From positions 1 through 64,000 of the forward strand of contig NZ_SOZE01000006.1 in NCBI RefSeq assembly GCF_004519315.1: a stretch of 64,000 nt of DNA. Reading direction: 5' to 3'. Below, one piece after another: positions 60,192-64,000 of the stretch. Every line of letters starts with the position of its first letter. Positions within the stretch are counted from its first letter, which is position 1. Under the pieces are notes generated by a model. That model was given only the letters and a program-made list of their open reading frames with translations. It was not told where the DNA came from and made no database searches. The position numbers were made by a program, and so were the translations under genes. Source of the stretch: Mucilaginibacter psychrotolerans (GTDB lineage Bacteria; Bacteroidota; Bacteroidia; Sphingobacteriales; Sphingobacteriaceae).

Positions 60192-62120
60192 TTATGCCTT
60201 CTTGCGTATTACCAGCTTTTTATTTTGCGCCCGGGCCACGTTATCCATGTATTGCTGCATCTCGGCATACTTAGCTGCCGGTATAATATGGCTATTCAGG
60301 TTAAATTTGGCTGTACTGGTTACCTGGTTCTTTGCAGCATCGTACGCATAGTTCACCTCAAAATTGCCGTAAGTAAACTTAAGCATTTGGTTGGTTGGCA
60401 GAGTTTCTACGTCGAAACCCGCGGGCAAATCAATGGTAGTAACGCAAGAACGCTGGGATGGATACTTAAAAAAGAAATCTGATTTCCGTTTATCCACCGC
60501 GGGGTAGGTAGCTTGCCATAAATCAAATATGCGGGGTCGGTAAAATTGTTTGTTGCCTGTGGCTATATCGCAAAACTTATCATATTCCATCATTAGCTCT
60601 ACCTCGTCGGTACCGTCATTATCGCTTAAAGGCTTGAAAACAAAGTCCGATGGCTGTTTGATATTAAGCGATTTGATCAGGTATTCCTTTTGCTCGTCGG
60701 TTTTTTCAGAGGCTATCTCCAGGTATAGTTCACGAAATTCGCCTGTGCTCATCAGCTTCGCGGTTGCTTTTGCGCCACCATCGGCATCCAGCACAATGTG
60801 TACGCTGCTATTGAATTGATTATCGGCGGCATTGCTGCGGGGTGTATTTACCAGTTTACCACCATCTTCGGTTATCAGCAAGGCGTTCCTATTCTCGGTA
60901 AATGGGCCAAGCTTGCCAAAAGTATGCGTACTGCTGGTACATTCCAACCAGGTTGTATCTCCTTTAAAAGGCACGCACAAAATAACGTGGTTGAATGGAT
61001 CGGTAGGAAAATTCGCGTCGGCAGGCTCTTCATTGCTGCCAGCGCGCACCATAGCATAATAAGCAGGTATATTTACCGCCTTTAATAAAGCATACATGTA
61101 ATTTGACAATGCTTTGCAATCGCCGTATTTCTTATCGTCAACAAAGCCGGCCGGGAAAGGCTTTAACCCCCCAATGCCCAGTTGTATGCTCACATACCGC
61201 ATGTTTTTCTGCATGTATTGGTATAAAAATCTGGCTTTCTCTTTATCAGTTTTTATTCCTGCGGTCATTGCCTGTATCTCGCTTGCCCGCTGTGGGCTCA
61301 AAGAGCAAACGTCGGCATTTACGCCTAATTGCCATTTGCCGTAGTTTTGCCAGGTGCTGAAATCGCCGGGGATGTTGGCGAAAACAAATGCATTGTTCAC
61401 GAAGGTAACTTTGGGGAACACCTGCCAGGCAACAGCGTTGTCTTCTACCTTAACGGCTTTTATGTTGTTGGCTATCCAGGTATAAGTCTCCAGGCCATCC
61501 TGCGTGGTTTTGGTAGGTTTTACGGATGTGTTTCGGCTAACATACCTAAAACCAGCTGTAGGGCTTACGGTAACCGAACAAATAGAATTCTGCGTGGATT
61601 CTTCGTTCACCTGCGGTGTCCACCCTCCTAAATTCAAGTAACTATTTTGGGTGGTTTCCATTATGATTTCTATAGTGCAGGGGTACGATGCAATGGTATG
61701 CCTGATTGAAAGTATGCGGTCATCAGTTACCATAGTAGACCCATCTGTAGCGGATTGGTCGTACATATCACTTTTCCCATACTTTTTTATCTTTAGACCG
61801 GCGGCACTATAGATAATCATCTGAAAACCGTTAATACTTTTGAATTTATTGTAATCCATGCCAAATCCAGCGTTGTGGTCGCCCTTTTCGTTTAGAATGG
61901 TAACGATGCTATGATATTTATAGGTTACTTTTTCCGGACCTTTAACAACGTACTCTGCGTACTCATAACGTGTAACCGCATGTGCATCCTCCTTCAACGA
62001 ATCGGGGATGGTAGCAGCAATATAAAGCTCGGGCAGGATTTTTTTATCCTGGGCATAAGTGGCAAACGAAAAGGAGCAGGCAATAGCCAGCACTGCCAAA
62101 AGGAATTGATGCCTTTTCAT
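60192..62120 (-). CDS. Secreted DUF3857/transglutaminase-like protein A
   Basis: A 642-residue exported protein: signal peptide ending A-T-Y-A-Q, a DUF3857 beta-rich domain (about 50-220), a transglutaminase-like cysteine-protease fold (about 270-390) and a C-terminal beta domain. The transglutaminase triad can be placed: Cys in K-Y-G-D-C-K-A-L, His in F-N-H-V-I-L and Asp/Glu in W-L-E-C-T. This suggests an active protease or transferase of the periplasm. It begins one base after the stop of a paralogue, a common tandem in Bacteroidota whose function is unknown. Confidence 0.88.
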   Translation of the reverse strand: MKRHQFLLAVLAIACSFSFATYAQDKKILPELYIAATIPDSLKEDAHAVTRYEYAEYVVKGPEKVTYKYHSIVTILNEKGDHNAGFGMDYNKFKSINGFQMIIYSAAGLKIKKYGKSDMYDQSATDGSTMVTDDRILSIRHTIASYPCTIEIIMETTQNSYLNLGGWTPQVNEESTQNSICSVTVSPTAGFRYVSRNTSVKPTKTTQDGLETYTWIANNIKAVKVEDNAVAWQVFPKVTFVNNAFVFANIPGDFSTWQNYGKWQLGVNADVCSLSPQRASEIQAMTAGIKTDKEKARFLYQYMQKNMRYVSIQLGIGGLKPFPAGFVDDKKYGDCKALSNYMYALLKAVNIPAYYAMVRAGSNEEPADANFPTDPFNHVILCVPFKGDTTWLECTSSTHTFGKLGPFTENRNALLITEDGGKLVNTPRSNAADNQFNSSVHIVLDADGGAKATAKLMSTGEFRELYLEIASEKTDEQKEYLIKSLNIKQPSDFVFKPLSDNDGTDEVELMMEYDKFCDIATGNKQFYRPRIFDLWQATYPAVDKRKSDFFFKYPSQRSCVTTIDLPAGFDVETLPTNQMLKFTYGNFEVNYAYDAAKNQVTSTAKFNLNSHIIPAAKYAEMQQYMDNVARAQNKKLVIRKKA

Positions 62121-62121
62121 A

Positions 62122-64000
62122 TTACGATTTTTTCAGCACAATAGGCTCGTTGAGCATCTCGTACATTTTTTTGTAGAAGTCCTGGAATTCCGGATAGTTC
62201 TCTTTGAAATAAATGGTTTGCTTTACATCTACCTGGTAACGCACCGATACAGCATCGCCTTGCTCGCCCATTACCCGCCTAAAAGTTATGCTGCCATCAG
62301 GCATTTCCATCCTAGCACTTTTGGGCAGTGATTCAACTTTGTAACCTGCGGGCAACTTATACTGCCCTACCAGCATAAAGCTGTTGAGGTAACCAAAATC
62401 AACATCGGTAAAACGGTTTGCTGCCAGGAAGGGGCTCGTTTTGGCTTCGCCCAATACATTGGGGTTAAAATAGATATAGTTTTCATCCGATCCGGTAAGG
62501 TCGAGGCTAAAGTCTACGGTTTGCTTCAACGGTAGGGTGTCAACCTCCATATCCTCCATTTTCAACGAGTTTATCTTCAAGCCGTTGTCTCCGCTGCGCA
62601 TATAGTCGATGTATTTTTTCTCGCCATCGGTTTTATACCGCTGCACCGTATTAACTTTACGGTAGCCATAACTAACTAAACTGGCAGATCCTGTTGCTTT
62701 GCTATCGGGCTTTATCTCGGCGGCTACTATGGCAAAATATTTTACGGCTTTTTTGTTCGCCACGAAAACCATATCGTACGTTTCGGCATCCTTATCCATC
62801 GCCAGTCCGAAGGTATTCAGCACATTGGCTGGTGGCATATTATACAGGTTGTACTTGTTGGTGGCATCGAGCACATAGTTGGTTACGGTATCTATCGGTA
62901 TGTAAGCCACCACACTGTTGAATTTATACGAGCTTGGAAATGCGGGGTTAACCCTGCCATGGCCGCGGGTACTTACCAGCATAGGCTGCACATTTACGCC
63001 CGACTTTTTAAGCAGGTGGCACAAAATCATATTGATCTCGCCCGAGTTGCCGGCTTTCTTTTCCCAGGCTTTTCCTACACCGTCGGTAGTATATTTATCA
63101 TAAGTGCCGCTGAATTTCATGGCATTTTTTACCTCGCCAAAAACGTAAGCAACCTTTTCATCTAAAGTTTTAAGGGCTTTTGCTTTGGCAATAATCACCT
63201 CCTCGCCGACGAGCTTTTTACCCAATTGCATACCCAGATCTTCGCTCTTCATCATATTATCGCCCACCTTAGCCCAGGTGTCAGAAAAATTGCGGGAATA
63301 ACTACCCGGTATGTTTATGCTCAGCAGCTGAAATAAAAGACGTTCACAATTGTCTTCGCGCGAGGTCATAAACGGCTCATCCGGAATAGACGGGAGATTG
63401 GCAATGGCCCTGATTTTGGTGCCGCTGCCTTCTTCTTTGTTTACCGCCCAGGGCTGCGTGCGGGTCTCCAGATTTTTGTAATATAATAAATCGGGGACGG
63501 TGGTTTTGAGTTCGCTGTAACGGGTAGGCAAATGGCCTTGGAAATACCAATCCGGGAAATCGCCAACGTTGGCCGCTGTTAAGGTGTATTTAAACTCCAG
63601 CACCGACCCGGCCTGCACGTTGGGGAACGAGAAAACCAGCGCCGAGCTATACTTATCAACCGCTTCGGTAAATATCTGTTTTTTATCAACCTTGGTTATA
63701 ACCGGTTTACCATCAACCATGTTAATGGTTTGGGCCTGCAGCCCGCTAATGTATTCGGCATGATCCTGGCTGTAGTATTCTATCCGGATATCGCCTTCGC
63801 CTTTGCCGTTGGTGTTGAATATCTTGATGCGTTTATGAAAGTTGCTAACAATCTGGTACTGCGAATCGAAGAATACATCGGCTTTATCGAAAAGTACCAT
63901 GGCGTTGGCATCTTTCTCGAAATCGCAGGCTTTTAGTTGCAAATCGGCAACGTCTACTTTTCCGAAAGGTTGTGTGGTAGGGGGCGTTTGCGCTTTAACG
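62122..64000 (-). CDS. Secreted DUF3857/transglutaminase-like protein B (5' end beyond the window)
   Basis: The open frame runs off the right edge with no stop and no good start codon. The last readable residues K-A-Q-T-P-P-T-T-Q-P-F-G-K-V (translated from 63955-63999) look like the end of a signal peptide and start of the mature protein, so only about 15-20 residues should be missing. The DUF3857 domain comes first, followed by a transglutaminase-like region where the catalytic cysteine is not in a K-Y-G-D-C motif (here K-K-A-G-N-S-G-E-I-N, serine at the equivalent place), so this paralogue may be inactive. It pairs with protein A one base downstream. Confidence 0.85.
   Translation of the reverse strand, partial: VKAQTPPTTQPFGKVDVADLQLKACDFEKDANAMVLFDKADVFFDSQYQIVSNFHKRIKIFNTNGKGEGDIRIEYYSQDHAEYISGLQAQTINMVDGKPVITKVDKKQIFTEAVDKYSSALVFSFPNVQAGSVLEFKYTLTAANVGDFPDWYFQGHLPTRYSELKTTVPDLLYYKNLETRTQPWAVNKEEGSGTKIRAIANLPSIPDEPFMTSREDNCERLLFQLLSINIPGSYSRNFSDTWAKVGDNMMKSEDLGMQLGKKLVGEEVIIAKAKALKTLDEKVAYVFGEVKNAMKFSGTYDKYTTDGVGKAWEKKAGNSGEINMILCHLLKKSGVNVQPMLVSTRGHGRVNPAFPSSYKFNSVVAYIPIDTVTNYVLDATNKYNLYNMPPANVLNTFGLAMDKDAETYDMVFVANKKAVKYFAIVAAEIKPDSKATGSASLVSYGYRKVNTVQRYKTDGEKKYIDYMRSGDNGLKINSLKMEDMEVDTLPLKQTVDFSLDLTGSDENYIYFNPNVLGEAKTSPFLAANRFTDVDFGYLNSFMLVGQYKLPAGYKVESLPKSARMEMPDGSITFRRVMGEQGDAVSVRYQVDVKQTIYFKENYPEFQDFYKKMYEMLNEPIVLKKS

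Overview
The window reads as a chromosomal segment of a Bacteroidota bacterium, most probably a Sphingobacteriaceae member of the Mucilaginibacter/Pedobacter type. The basis is the gene content: TonB-dependent receptors with an N-terminal carboxypeptidase-regulatory-like domain, DUF3108/DUF3109/DUF2480/DUF6427/DUF3857 families, a Wzi/RemB-like barrel, and a BlaI plus M56-TonB pair. TAnnTTTG-type -7 promoter elements and short intergenic hairpin repeats fit the same group. The genus is an inference. I see no rRNA, tRNA, CRISPR array, phage, transposase or plasmid functions. This is ordinary chromosome with accessory patches.

Region 1 (1-8.6 kb): a secreted class C serine hydrolase with a small secreted partner, a repeat-rich gap, a pentapeptide-repeat protein, a type III polyketide synthase directly followed by an isoprenylcysteine-methyltransferase-like enzyme (probable methylated alkylpyrone or alkylresorcinol pathway), msrA, an IPT/TIG-NHL lipoprotein and a secreted metallophosphoesterase. 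The last lies downstream of an operon made of a TonB-dependent receptor (12785-10011) and a beta-helix lipoprotein. Upstream of that receptor are 11-bp-spaced TTAACAC repeats that resemble a Pho box.

Region 2 (13-26.5 kb): a glycosyltransferase, a DUF6427 membrane protein, purQ-coaX, then envelope genes (FadL-like barrel, lptC, PpiD-like foldase), DUF2480, DUF3108, DUF3109, GDP-mannose dehydratase, a Wzi/RemB-like barrel and a secreted CsgG/GNA1162-like protein.

Region 3 (26.5-43 kb): tilS with a small membrane PH-like protein, an OstA/LptA-like protein, rdgB, a SurA-like chaperone with a MoxR ATPase, a tandem NTF2-like secreted protein, and a long minus-strand cluster mutL - rhomboid - rhomboid - EEP nuclease - epimerase - cysS.

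Region 4 (43-64 kb): an amidohydrolase lipoprotein coupled to a GH3_C/beta-lactamase fusion; a beta-CASP ribonuclease divergent from a BlaI-M56 sensor pair whose promoter carries two near-identical 16-bp palindromes; a 51-residue membrane protein; tadA; Mn-type superoxide dismutase; a quinone oxidoreductase with a ferredoxin-reductase-like partner; a siderophore receptor-PepSY operon with two 23-bp AT-rich operator-like sites; ruvC, aat, and two tandem DUF3857/transglutaminase proteins, the second cut by the window edge.

The best leads for new biology are the M56-TonB-TonB-plug fusion with its operators, the possible phosphate-responsive TonB/beta-helix/phosphoesterase locus, the iron-type operators, and several families of structured intergenic repeats. 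One repeat supplies the stop codon of rdgB and another can fold as a DNA/RNA cloverleaf. All domain calls come from reading the sequence; no database search or structure prediction was run.
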